NCBI RefSeq assembly: GCF_932274485.2
Contig: NC_065881.2
Location: 54,012,702-54,076,701, forward strand
Direction of reading: 5' to 3'
Length of the DNA: 64,000 bases
From: Patella vulgata
Taxonomy: Eukaryota > Mollusca > Gastropoda > Patellidae
Below, piece after piece: positions 47,150 to 57,351 of the stretch (position 1 is the stretch's first letter; each line of letters starts with the position of its first letter). Under the pieces are notes generated by a model, which saw only the letters and a program-made list of their open reading frames with translations, did not search any database and had not been told where the DNA came from. The translations under genes were made by a program, and so were the position numbers.

Positions 47150-47376
47150 TGTGCCTTATACAGAGTGTGACTAATCTTCTATATCAGCGAAGACCGTGCT
47201 TGAAAGATTATCTCTGGCCCACAGCAAGATTCGAACTCGACTAATCTTTCTGGGGCACCAAGACTCCCCACAATACTTTCTAAATCAGTGAAGACCGTGC
47301 TTGAAAGATTATCTCAGGCCCACGTCAAGATTCAAACTCGATACATTCTAGTCAAGGATGTCGACTACCAGAGCCC
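47150..47376 (-). repeat. Dimeric tRNA-derived SINE (SINE-D)
   Basis: Two tandem ~115-bp halves on the minus strand share AAGATTATCT-GGCCCA and GCGAAGACCGTGCTTGAAAG as read on plus. In minus orientation each half carries a B-box-like GAGTTCGAATCTT or GAGTTTGAATCTT. The outer half begins GGGGCTCTGGTAGTCGAC, a tRNA-like start. No target duplication was found. Confidence 0.6.
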
Positions 47377-47589
47377 CAACACATATATTGACAAATAAAC
47401 ATAAAACTATTATATGGAACACATTATTATAGTCCAGGCATTTTAACTCAATTTCGCAACATTCCGGACAGTTGCTGCAATAGAAATGCTGATTACGGTT
47501 TATGGTCGGTCTAAACGTATATTATCAACAATAATCCGTGCCGAAATGAGTCAAATTGCCAAAAATCCAGTTTTGACTGGAAAATGCCC

Positions 47590-48130
47590 ATTTTTATAGG
47601 TCCACATTCATATGGGCGTAGATTGCGGTCACCCCTGTGTGTGTGTGTATGTGGGTCGCCCACAGGCAGCATTTCCCAAAGGATCATCCCTATTGTTTGT
47701 GGTGCATGCCCAACCCCCAGAGGCAGAGCCACGCCCATTTTCTCTTTGTGTGTCGGCTACATGCCCCAATTCTTAATGGTTCGTTTAGTAAACTTTTCAC
47801 ACTTATTCCTTATACCCTAAGGATGACCTCATATTTTGGTTTATGCATGACCCCTGTGTATCGCCTACAGGCAGCAATTCTTGATAGATCCGTTTAAAAC
47901 TTTGCATACCTATTCTTTATACCCAAAGGATGATCCCTATTGTTTTTGGTGAATGCCCGACCCCAAGGGCAGAACCACACCCATTTTTTCTTTGTGTCTG
48001 TGTGTTGCGTACAGTCCACAATTCTTAATGGAACATCTCGGAACTATATTCCTTATAGCCTATTTCTTATCGCAACTATAGATTTTTGTGCATGTCAAAA
48101 CACCCAGGGACGGAGCCACACCCAATTTTT
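47590..48130 (+). repeat. CCCACATT-type element with 'GGCAGAGCCACGCCCA' units
   Basis: Leader TTTTTATAGGTCCACATTCATATGG, then about four ~135-bp units with 'GGATGATCCCTATTGTTT', 'TGCATGCCC-ACCCC' and 'GGCAGAGCCACGCCCATTTT'. The same unit forms the larger array at 58735-60665 on the other strand. The open frames across it are repeat by-products. Confidence 0.75.
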
Positions 48131-49110
48131 ATACGCCCACATTTTCATCTGATTTTGATGAAACTTGAAATGCATGATTATAACCCACCGATCTCGGTTC
48201 CTTTCGATATTCGCGCATATCAGACCCTAACTTCCTGAATTATGGCCCCTGATTGTCCGAAAAATCGCGTTTTTAGATTGTGGACCCCATGGAGGTCACA
48301 ATTTTTATCCGATTTAAAAAACATTTGAATATATCACCGTCACACCCTAAGGATGGTTGAGTTCGAATTTCGTAAAAATCGGACCGAAACTGACGGACAA
48401 AATGGCCGCCCCTCGTTCGCAAATAGTATCACAATATTGTGTATCAGGGTTGTGGAGCCCCTGGAGGTCACAATATTCATCTGATTTTGATGAAACTTGA
48501 AATGCATGTTTATACCCCAAATATCTTGGTTCCTTTCTATTTTCGTACATATCGAATCATAACGTCCTGAATTATAGCCCCTGATTGTACGAAAAAACGC
48601 GTTTTTAGCTTGTGGTCCCTCTAGAGGTCACAATTATTATCCGATTTAACAAAAATTGTTTGAATATATCACCGTTACACCCTAGTGACGGCGGAGTGAG
48701 AATTTCGTGAAAATCGGACCCAAAATGCCGGACAAAATGGCCGCCCCTAGTACGCAAAGGTTGTGGACCCTCTTAGAAGTCACAGTTTTCATCTGATTTT
48801 GATGAAACTTAAAATATATCTTTATAACCTGTATCATTAAGTCTGTCATTGAGTCAACTGGCGTGGTTTCGAATCCCCGGTTGTACGTGACAAGGAGTAG
48901 GGTCGCCTGTCCAACCTCGTGGGTTTTCTCCGGGTCCTCCGGTTTCCTCCCACTGCTAAAGACCCCTACGCACAAGCGAATTATTGAAATAAAATTAAAC
49001 CATATGTTAGTCCCGAAATGACCTAGTTTGTGTCGAGTGGACGTTAAACCCCATTTCTCTCTCTCTCTCTCTCCCAAAGATCTTGGTTCCTGTCGATATT
49101 CTACAATATT
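48131..49110 (+). repeat. CCCACATT-type element with 'GATGAAACTTGAAATG' units, split by a SINE-A
   Basis: Starts TTTTTATACGCCCACATTTTC, followed by about four ~165-bp units: 'CTGATTTTGATGAAACTTGA', 'TCGGTTCCTTTCGATATT', 'CCCCTGATTGT-CGAAAAATCG', 'GGAGGTCACAATTTTTATCC' and 'ACAAAATGGCCGCCCCT'. SINE-A (about 48829-49075) interrupts one unit between TTTATAACC and CAAAGATCTTGG. Confidence 0.75.
48829..49075 (+). repeat. SINE-A lacking its first ~40 bp, nested in a tandem-array element
   Basis: Begins within the spacer at TGTATCATTAAGTCTGTCAT and runs through the B box GGTTTCGAATCC, CCGGGTCCTCCGGTTTCC and the tail to CTCTCT. It is nearly identical to the intron 24 copy over that span, so it is young. 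No target duplication is visible, perhaps because of the truncated start. Confidence 0.88.
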
Positions 49111-49124
49111 AACCCATGAGTTAA

Positions 49125-49470
49125 AGGGACAATAACACTCTTGCTGGCTTGAAAGCTCCAGAAAATAAATAATATCTCTGTCTAAGTACTAGATGTTTAA
49201 GTGTCCTACCTGTTGTGTAAATTATCCATTATATCCTATTTTACTTGTCCAGAGTGTTCGAAAATATTTTTAAATCGAAGTTTCATTTGAAAAGGTTTAC
49301 GTTAGACGTTTCAAACCATTATGTTGAATTTTTCAAAATATTTAAATAAGGTGTGTTAAGATGAAATTTGTATCATCAATTAATTGAAATATTCTAAAAT
49401 AGTACAATTTGTTGACCAGAATAAAGATTGGGACATATTATTCAGTTACAACAAGAGTGGTATTGGGCCT
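49125..49470 (+). mobile_element. TTAA-flanked MITE, family T1 copy 3
   Basis: 346 bp between TTAA at 49121-49124 and 49471-49474. Carries an extra segment (AAATAATATCTCTG region) absent from copy 1. Ends AGGGACAATAACACTCTTG and TATTGGGCCT. Confidence 0.87.
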
Positions 49471-49474
49471 TTAA

Positions 49475-50397
49475 GCAACTTCAAAGTTTCCAATGGTTTT
49501 GTATCCGAAATCCCACTCTATGCCGACTTGAATTCCAACCATCCAATCGGACTGTTGCAGCTTCATTCACAAATAATAATCGATGCCCGAAAAATGTGGC
49601 ACAAAGTAGAGTGGCTCCAGACAAAATGTTTTAATCCATAGTCAACTCAGTACAAATATGCTGTATTCAATTAGTAAAATTAGTGTTTTATTAGATTTCG
49701 GGCACTTTATTTTGCCAACTAGATGAAATGATATTTTTTGTTTTCACTTTACCCGTCTTCCCGAAAAGTCAGATTGTCTATGGTATGGTGCTGTCTTACC
49801 AGAAATTTTGAAAAATAGGGTTTGCACCTATGACGGAAAAATTTCAATTTTGAGGCTGAATTTGCAATATTGGCGTATTATTACATTTTGATATGAACAT
49901 TATAAAAATTTGAAAGAAGGAATACGACTTTAACGTACCTATAATAATTTATGAGAAAAATGAAAAGTTCGGAATCGGGTTAGAGTGCGACTTGTTTGAA
50001 TATTGAAAATTATCATGCCGTTTTGGGCACCCAATTCATTCGTGGGCGCCTAACCAATTTCACTAGCATTGTGGGCGCCCCGCCAATTATATTATGGGCA
50101 CTCTCCGGGATGAGGCACCCCACAAATCATGCCACAAATCCCCCCATATCACGAATCATTCGATTCTGTTCCCTAATGAGGGGAGGGGTTGGGGTAGAAT
50201 TGAAAGTAGACTGACAACCCAAAGAACAATACACTTTAAGCCAGGCCAAGGACGTTACTTGTGACAGATTAAATGTCAATCGAGATCGTGGTGACGGTTA
50301 GCGTATTGGCATTGAGTATGCTAACCGACAAAAACGTTCTCGTCGCAAGTGTTGGAATTTACCTAAATCCATTTAGATAGATAAATAAAACTAAAAC
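49475..50397. other. Intergenic sequence, no gene recognised
   Basis: Around 50020-50125 the phrase GTGGGCGCC or a variant recurs four times in about 100 bp, a small local repeat. Nothing else stands out. Confidence 0.35.
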
Positions 50398-50670
50398 ATA
50401 TTAATTGACTCTGAATATTATGGAAATATTTATCCGCCTGTGAAATCTATTCTGAAAGTCATCCTTGGAAATCAGGGTCTGATTGAGCTTGTATGGGGTC
50501 CTTACATCATCAGGAAAAATGGAAATATTCTGTGGGTACATTGCATGAGTGTGATTGTTTTTTAGTATCTCTGGATTTGGTTGGAACAACGGAAGGACAG
50601 CAGAAAAAGCGGGTACAATGTTTTCATTAGGGTGGGCATTCCCTTGAATACTTAAAGTAGCTAAGTCCCT
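50398..50670 (-). other. Unrecognised open stretch, possible exon or gene fragment
   Basis: About 90 codons are open on the minus strand, partly overlapping the end of a T2 element. The distal part reads PEILKNNHTHAMYPQNISIF, PDDVRTPYKLNQTLISK and DDFQNRFHRRINIS. Composition is more protein-like than the neighbouring open frames, but I recognise no family and no paired exons. It may be a pseudogene exon or chance. Confidence 0.2.
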
Positions 50671-51378
50671 AACTCAATATCATCCAAAGTCTTCGACATT
50701 GAAAACACAAATTATTTGTCAATTTCAATCAACATTGTTTTTGTGATCTTACTGGGAAAAGATGGGCTTCTGATATCCAATATTTAAGACAAAATAAACA
50801 TTTTACCATTGGTACATGAATCATATACCATAATGCGTTTCAGTGCCATTTGCAACAAGGGCCACGAAGCACAAGGCTAGATATATTCCACAAATCATGT
50901 CAAACGGTGATGCCATTTTCTTATCTGTGTGTGTGAGTTAGTTGTATTTTACGTCCGCTTCCACCGAGGTGATATCACAGACAATAACATATTATATATA
51001 CATAGTGAGATTATTTACAATGTGATTAGCGAAAAAAGGATTAAATAAATGATTAAATTTCATATACATGTACATGTATATGCACAAAAGACAACGAGTG
51101 ACGGGACGAGACGTTATAGAACAAGTGCAAGATGATTAAGTGCAAGAGGAGATGCCATTTTCTTATCTGGAGAGCTTGCGTAAAAAATACTATCGGTGCA
51201 GACTGGAACAACCAGACACCAGAGATTGCCATTCGATTGAGACTTCTCGCGTATTTCGACGAACATAACTAACAGTAAAAACGGACATGATTGAGCACAA
51301 TCAGTTTATATACATTCATATTACATTATTATTGAATTTCAATATCTAGGTCCCAAATATTAGCGATTTAGCTCATTG
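50656..51378 (-). mobile_element. TTAA-type element, family T2 copy 2, with a nested insertion
   Basis: Reverse-complement copy of the intron 1 element (13305-13810): TTAA at 50652-50655, then AGTAGCTAAGTCCCTAACTC, ending near TAGCGATTTAGCTC with a degraded TTAA. It is interrupted by 50928-51150, which sits between two perfect copies of a 19-bp sequence. Confidence 0.75.
50928..51150. mobile_element. 223-bp insertion with 19-bp target duplication
   Basis: Flanked by GATGCCATTTTCTTATCTG at 50909-50927 and 51151-51169; the intron 1 copy of the host element lacks this insertion. A 19-bp duplication points to LINE-mated target-primed insertion. The content (TGTATTTTACGTCCGCTTCC at one end, GACGGGACGAGACG near the other) has no obvious tRNA promoter boxes, so it may be a short LINE 3' end or an unknown SINE. 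Confidence 0.75.
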
Positions 51379-51399
51379 GTAACTCTGTCGAAATTCTAG

Positions 51400-52011
51400 G
51401 GCTCTTTTTCAGAAGGGAGGGCATATAGCCACCCCGCCCTGTCCCCTATGTCCTGGTAGGAAATCTCAAAGGATTCGAGTTTTATCAACCATTTCCAGTT
51501 TCTTTTGTTTTTGAATTGATGAGGGCAGGGTATGCGATTGGCTTCCTGCCCAGCACGCCTCTGCAATGAGATGTTTTGCTTAGGTATTATTTGCCGCTGC
51601 ACCCCCACATTTAGAATCCTACATACGGCCCTGGTTTAAACCGTAATATAACAATTAATTTGTTATTTTGAATTAATATTTATTAATTTAATATAAATGA
51701 TAGGAAAAATTAAATTAATATTGCCAAATCAACACAAATTAGACATTTGGAATGTTAATAAACAAAGTTAATTCCAATATTAATAAAATTGTCTAAAAAT
51801 ATAATGACAAAATGCAACATTCACCAATGTATATGAAAGTTTGTAAATTATAGAACATTCGAGACCTAAAACCTTTTTGGTTAGACATATAAATTTACAG
51901 TAAGAAGTCCAGTTGAATGTAATCATGTACAGGGATTGTTCTAGTGATTTACCTTCAATGCCACTACATTTACCTGTTACGTAGGCCTACGCGGGGAATA
52001 TCACCAGAAGA
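51400..52011. other. Intergenic sequence downstream of the TLR gene
   Basis: Presumed 3' flank of the TLR gene. A minus-strand AATAAA (TTTATT at 51679-51684) lies about 330 bp past the stop. The GGGGTGCAGCGGCAAATAAT and CAGGGCCGTATGTAGG words (minus) near 51565-51634 look like a transposon end, but no matching opposite end was found. Confidence 0.35.
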
Positions 52012-54102
52012 TTACATATTTTCATTTCCAATAACTCTTACTAGCTTTCTCAGGGAAAGGCCCTGAGCCTCATCATTGGTACCCCACAAAATAAAGTTAT
52101 AGTTCTTAACCAGTTTATGAATGGTTTTGTTCATATTAACACTAGAAATATCTTCTAAAAGTACAACAATCAATACATCATGACCTTCATAGATTGACCT
52201 TTCTATAGCCATGTAAGTTTCGTACTCACACCAATGATCCTGTACATATGAATTAGATAAACAGAGCAACACAAATCTACTTCCATCCATATTATCTAGC
52301 GTACTTGTTATTTTTAAACTTCCACCCACAGCATCTCTTTCAGATATGTAGACATTGAAGTTATCTTCTTCCAATGTCTCAACAATATTTGAATATACAA
52401 AGTTAAAATCGGCCTCACCACAACTGATATATACATCATGAGAAAAGTTAGAGCTTTTCATGCTGCCGTTCATATATTTTCTTCTTTTGTAGTTCAGAAT
52501 ATACATAACGTATCTTAGACGCCATCTATATCTGTAAACACCAGATATTATTAATAATATCAACATAACAGAAAAACAAAAACATTTAATAATGGTGCTG
52601 GTCTGTTCACCAATAAGGCACGATCCCGTGTTAATCTTCAGGTCTTCTAAACGCAACTTGTTATCAGTACAAATATAATGGTCTGGATAATATGAAACTA
52701 TTCTCTTGTGATGTCTTAAATAGTCTATAAGCCACAAAATATTACAGTCACACACAAATGGGTTGTAAGCCAGATTCAGATGATGCAGCTTTGTAGTGGG
52801 AAGTTGGGTATGATTCAATGTAGTTAATTTGTTACCATTAAGGTAAATATCAGTGATGTTATAAAGTGTGTTAAAATAGCCTGGGGGTATAATGTCTATA
52901 CCATTATCAGAAACACGAAGCTCTTTAAGGTTGTGTAACACATCAGGTATTGCGTTTGGTAAATATAGAAGATATCCACGGCTTATATCCAGGTATGTTA
53001 ATTTGGAAAATTTAGCAAAGAGTACATCCCATTCGGCGTTTCTTAATTTCCCTAAGAAATTATTCGAGATATCTAAGACTTTGAGGTTTGGGCATCCACT
53101 GAAGACCAACGATATGTTCATTTTTGATACTTTAAATTGAAGATTGTTATCACGGATGTTAATTCTCTGGAGTGAGGAGCTATTGAAAGCGTACGGTTCA
53201 ATATAATTAAAGCCCTCCATATAATGTGCTGACAGAGCTATCAGACGTTTGAGTTTACTAAACGTGTAACTTTTCAATGTTTCTATTCGTGTTTCTGATA
53301 TATTTAGTTTTATCAGATTATCCAGACAATTCAGATTGTTCATATTCAATACACTTATACAGTTTTGGTCAATATACAGTTCTTCAAGATTTGGAAACAA
53401 GGCCTCAGCTCTAGAACAAAATGGCGGAACTTCCGTTAAATCGTTACGCGTTAAAGATAATTGCTTTAAGCTGTACGAGTGTGATGCATTGAAATTATTA
53501 ATATAGTTATATGACAGGTATAATGATGTTAAATGCTTTAAATAGTTAAATATGTGACCACCGTTGAAAACATGAAAACTGTTATTGCTAAGTCCTAAAG
53601 TTGTTAACATAGATCCGTTCAATGGTTTCAGCAAGTCATCGTCGAAATGAGACAGGTTCAGTCCACCTATAAACAACTTCTGTAAAGAGGTTGATATATT
53701 CTTTAAAGACGCCTTCAACGGTTCATTGGTTAACGGATTGACATTTAAATTTAAAATTTGTAAACGTTTGAAAAATCCAATGAAATCACTGTCTATTTTT
53801 TCAATCTTGTTTTTGGAGACATCCAGATCAGTTAACTGGTTATTTGAAATATTCTTCAACATCTGAACATTAAGAATTTTCAGGTTGTTATTTCTCAACT
53901 TTAACCGAGTTGTTGTATTTGGTAGAACGGGTATGTAATTTAACCCATGACCCGAACAATCTGTATAACCATTACCTAAACACCAACATATAGTTTTTGA
54001 ACTGGAATCCTTGACACAAGGTCTTTTTTCTTTACTTCCATGGCATATAACTATCACTAAGATGCAACAAACAAACACTGATGTTAGTTCCATTATGAAC
54101 AC
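52012..54102 (-). CDS. Toll-like receptor (LRR ectodomain, one membrane pass, TIR), intronless
   Basis: 696 residues, a complete single-exon receptor of usual invertebrate TLR size. Residues 1-22 form a signal peptide. Cys29, 39, 41 and 49 look like an N-terminal LRR cap. About 60-445 hold leucine-rich repeats (LTDLDVSKNKIEKI, LTSLYLSYNYINNF, LKVLDISNNFLGKL, LKELRVSDNGIDII and others). A C-terminal cap has Cys451, 453, 478 and 494. The membrane segment is about 504-524. TIR is about 552-690: box 1 is HDVYISC (555-561), followed by the WCEYE helix (624-628) and the box 3 equivalent LW (672-673). Arg589-Asp590 mark box 2, but the usual Pro of RDxxPG is Gly593. TIR domains recruit MyD88-type adaptors; the altered loop makes that uncertain here. 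Start chosen at MFIMEL; Met4 is an alternative. A close paralogue lies at the right edge. Confidence 0.95.
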   Translation of the reverse strand: MFIMELTSVFVCCILVIVICHGSKEKRPCVKDSSSKTICWCLGNGYTDCSGHGLNYIPVLPNTTTRLKLRNNNLKILNVQMLKNISNNQLTDLDVSKNKIEKIDSDFIGFFKRLQILNLNVNPLTNEPLKASLKNISTSLQKLFIGGLNLSHFDDDLLKPLNGSMLTTLGLSNNSFHVFNGGHIFNYLKHLTSLYLSYNYINNFNASHSYSLKQLSLTRNDLTEVPPFCSRAEALFPNLEELYIDQNCISVLNMNNLNCLDNLIKLNISETRIETLKSYTFSKLKRLIALSAHYMEGFNYIEPYAFNSSSLQRINIRDNNLQFKVSKMNISLVFSGCPNLKVLDISNNFLGKLRNAEWDVLFAKFSKLTYLDISRGYLLYLPNAIPDVLHNLKELRVSDNGIDIIPPGYFNTLYNITDIYLNGNKLTTLNHTQLPTTKLHHLNLAYNPFVCDCNILWLIDYLRHHKRIVSYYPDHYICTDNKLRLEDLKINTGSCLIGEQTSTIIKCFCFSVMLILLIISGVYRYRWRLRYVMYILNYKRRKYMNGSMKSSNFSHDVYISCGEADFNFVYSNIVETLEEDNFNVYISERDAVGGSLKITSTLDNMDGSRFVLLCLSNSYVQDHWCEYETYMAIERSIYEGHDVLIVVLLEDISSVNMNKTIHKLVKNYNFILWGTNDEAQGLSLRKLVRVIGNENM

Positions 54103-54511
54103 TATAATCCGTGTGGTGTATCATAACTGTTTTTATCTCGCCACATAGTGAGTCAGTGTCATTTGATTCAGGGAAGTATTTGGTATTATGATTAGCTATA
54201 TTAAGTGGGCGAGTCTGGGTCATATGTAGATCTGCGGGTATTATAAAGGTTTTTTTGCCTTTCTATGAACTACTTTCAATCACTGACCGAGTCGTCGAAC
54301 AAAGAGGTAAATAACATAATATTTGCATTATGTTAAGGAAGTTCTCAATTTAGAATATAGAGTCATGAAAATCAAACTTTCCTTGTTGAGAGGGTTGGTG
54401 CATTTATTGTTTGTAGATGATAACATAGAATCCAAATCCTGATACCCTTTATTTATAATCACGAAGATTAAAATTAATTTTCAATGATTAAAGCCTTTAA
54501 ATTTTGTATTA

Positions 54512-55690
54512 TACTATTCAAAAAAAGTAGGGGATATTTGATTTTGGGGGCATAATACTAAAATATGCAAACGACTATGAAAATAGTCACTATAAAACCT
54601 AACAGAAGAAACATTTCCAGTTACATGTGACGCCCAAACGCACCAATAGCTACCGCATGGAATGCAGGTGATGCTTGGGATCATCATGGGGGTCCAACCC
54701 AAGATTTGCACGACTCTGACTTTGAATGTTACAGTCATTGTGGCATTGAATTCCAGGGTGGAAACATCAGTTTAATTGTTTTAGTGACCAGAAAACAAAT
54801 TTTGATATGCGTCGGCTTACCCAAAATGACGTCAGGCAAGACGTCGTTGGTGTAGGGATCGTCAATACTGGGATAATCGACGCTGGAGCAATGTGATGTT
54901 TTCAGATGAGTCAAGGTTCACTGTTGATTTTTTGGACAGACGTAGGAGGGTGTGGCGTCGTCGAAACGAGCGCTTCCAAGACGTTAACGTCATCAGACAT
55001 GATCGATTTGGGGGTGGTTCTGTTATGGTGTGGGGAGGCATCACTGTTGCTGGAAGAACGGCTTTACATGTTGTTGCAGGGCGTGTTACAGGCCAGTACT
55101 ACCGGGACAACATCTTGGCAGTCCATGTTGTGCCGTTCGCACGACGTCATGGCCGCCGTTTCATCTTCCAGGATGACAACGCAAGATGTCACAGGGCCAG
55201 GATCGTTACAGGTTACCTCCAACAACAGAACATCACCACATTACTTTGGCCAGCACTGAGTCCCGACCTCTCCCCCATCGAGCATGTCTGGGACATGCTT
55301 GGACAGAGGTTACGTCAACGTCAACAACGTCCTGCCAATGTCCAAGAACTTGCTGCTGCGTTGCAACAGGAATGGGACAATCTGGACCAAAATGACCTTA
55401 GACGTCTCATTAGGAGTATGCCACGTCGGATCAATGCTTGTTTGGCAAACAGAGGAGGATTTACCCGTTACTGACTTGGTTGTGATGCTGTGGTAACTTT
55501 GCTGTTTGACCCCGGGTATCATTTTACCCTTATAATGGTCAGTCTGTGCCTTACTTAGTCTAACGATCATTTGGAATAAATCGATGAATGTGAACTTCAT
55601 TTCATTTTGTCATTTGTTTCTTCGTCAGTTTCATTAGGTGACTTTAGTAACACTTAAAAATCAAATATCCCCTACTTTTTTTGAATAGTA
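54512..55690 (+). mobile_element. Internally deleted Tc1-like transposon, family A copy 3
   Basis: 1179 bp, TA on both sides (54510-54511 and 55691-55692), both terminal inverted repeats intact. It is 352 bp shorter than copies 1 and 2, with the gap at about 54830 joining the transposase start (MRRLTQN) to codons near the ARRRWC segment. That removes most of the helix-turn-helix region and shifts the frame. It is a non-autonomous derivative that could in principle still be moved by transposase from intact relatives. Confidence 0.95.
54893..55474 (+). pseudogene. Catalytic-half remnant of family A transposase
   Basis: An open stretch of 193 codons from MMFSDESRF to the usual NRGGFTRY end keeps all three catalytic residues and the GGGSVMVWGG block, but lacks the DNA-binding half. 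Codon 264 of the parent (Pro in copies 1 and 2) is Leu here. The original start codon upstream (54807) reads into a stop within about 30 codons. Confidence 0.9.
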
Positions 55691-55692
55691 TA

Positions 55693-56255
55693 TTTACCTG
55701 TGTTGGGTATAATGTCTATAAATCTATCAATATCGTTGTAGCAATATTTTAAATAAATACACCAAATTTTACTTATCTACTTTATGATAGCATGAAATAC
55801 ATACACAATAAAACATAATTGTGTTGTACTCCGTGTTCAGGCCTACATAGTTTCCTCGTAATAAAACCCGTTTCTTTACGAATCGACATTATAACTCTGA
55901 TCTACAGACCAAATCCTTCACATTCAGCTCAAACGTATGTACTCCCGAATATTAAAATATGTTTGCTTGTTCGAAATCCTCATTATTATTTTATGTGTTT
56001 TGACGGTGTAAAATCAGTTGAAACCAAAGTAACTCAAAATAACCGTAACTTACAAAATTTTATTGAATTTGATATTTTTAGCGTGGAAAAAAGTTTTAAC
56101 AAAAGTAGCCCTGATCGTGTATGACCTGAAACTCTATAGGTTAAATTTGGTAAGTTGACGTTTTAATTTCGATGATAACTAGTAATGTGCCAACATTTAT
56201 ATTTCATGTAGCACATATGCAGATCATGACTCACACTATTAATATTAGTATTATA
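55693..56255. other. Intergenic sequence, nothing recognised
   Basis: The plus-strand open frame at 55819-56124 has no recognisable family and no visible splice partner. Confidence 0.35.
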
Positions 56256-56297
56256 TACTCAGCCAAATTAAAAACTTGACACTCGGGATTTTTGGGA

Positions 56298-57343
56298 CTA
56301 GATTTTTAATATTTGGTTTAAGGCAACTATTTTAGTGTTATGTTGTGCACAGACGACGTTGACATCAACAGAAAGCAAGAATACGTCTCGCCGAAAGTCC
56401 TTGACATTGATAACGTTCGTGATGTCACAGTACCCCCCAAAATGAAATTCACAGACTTGGAGAACAATCGGAATAAAGTGTTTAGTAACGGTTCTGTCCT
56501 GCTCAGCAAGATCATGTTGAAGGTCCTGCAACGTCACTGGTGGATTCACTTGCTGACGAACACGTCGACCCAGTTCGTCCAAGATGTGTTCAATAGGATT
56601 AAGGTCGGGGCTAAGCGACGGCCAATCCAGGACTTGGACACCGGCATTTCTTAAAAAATTCTGGGTAGCAATTGCTGTATGGGGTCGAGCATTGTCTTGT
56701 TGAAACGTTAGTCCAGGCCCATGTCTCTGCATAAACGGAAGAAGAACAGGTTGCAAAATCTGATCCCTGTACTGGACAGCATTTAAGTTCCCTTGGACAA
56801 CAGCAAGAGGAGAACGTCCATGTGCACAAAATGAACCCCAAACCATAACGCTGCCGCCACCAAATCGGTCAACTTCTCTGACGCATATTTGAGCGTAACG
56901 TTCACCTCGTCTGCGGTACACTCGGACCCTGCCATGGGCAAATCTCAAAGTGAATCGAGATTCGTCACTAAAGACAACCGAATTCCACTGTCTTTGATTA
57001 AATCTTATGTGTGTCTTGTGGCCAACACAAGTCGGTTACGGCGATGAAGAGGTGTCAATATTGGTCCATTATAGGGCCTCCGAGCTCGAAGACCAGCAGT
57101 CTGCAAGCGATTTCGAACAGTTTGTGCAGTTACTCTTCCACCAAACATCTCTCTACTTGTGGAGGTTGCAGTGACAAATCTGTTTCTAAGATGCCGTAAT
57201 CGTATTGCTTGATCTTCCTGGAGTGACGTCACACGTGGCGCTCCCGCCCTTGGGCGGTCGGCAATAGTTCCAGTTTGAAGCATTCTAAGATTAATTATTG
57301 CCTGGCGTGAACAATTAAAGTATAAAGAAGCCTTTAATTTCAT
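56298..57343 (-). pseudogene. Tc1-like transposase, family B, left copy (broken)
   Basis: Read on the minus strand. The DNA-binding part appears at 57343-57005 (ADRPRAGAPRVTSLQEDQAI, GGRVTAQTVRNRL), and the catalytic part at 56948-56298 (GGGSVMVWGS, QQDNARPHTA, SLSPDLNPIEH). The second Asp and Glu are 34 residues apart (DD34E). The first ~30 residues are missing. A frame change separates the two parts, and about 90 bp near 56505 that encode the end of the protein are deleted, removing the WRRLP...GGHNRY tail present in the right copy. Confidence 0.85.
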
Positions 57344-57351
57344 AAAATTGT

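Noticed and set aside
49384-49641. 85-codon open frame
   Set aside because: Its first part is the 3' end of the T1 MITE and the frame simply reads through into unique sequence.
51396-51634. Possible hAT-type MITE with CAGGGCCGTA end
   Set aside because: The two GGCCCTG/GCCCTG words lie in the same orientation, not inverted, and no 8-bp duplication is present.
56256-57345. A host gene related to transposase (domesticated)
   Set aside because: Frame changes and a deletion of the C-terminal coding part, plus terminal repeats shared with the right copy, show a decayed transposon.
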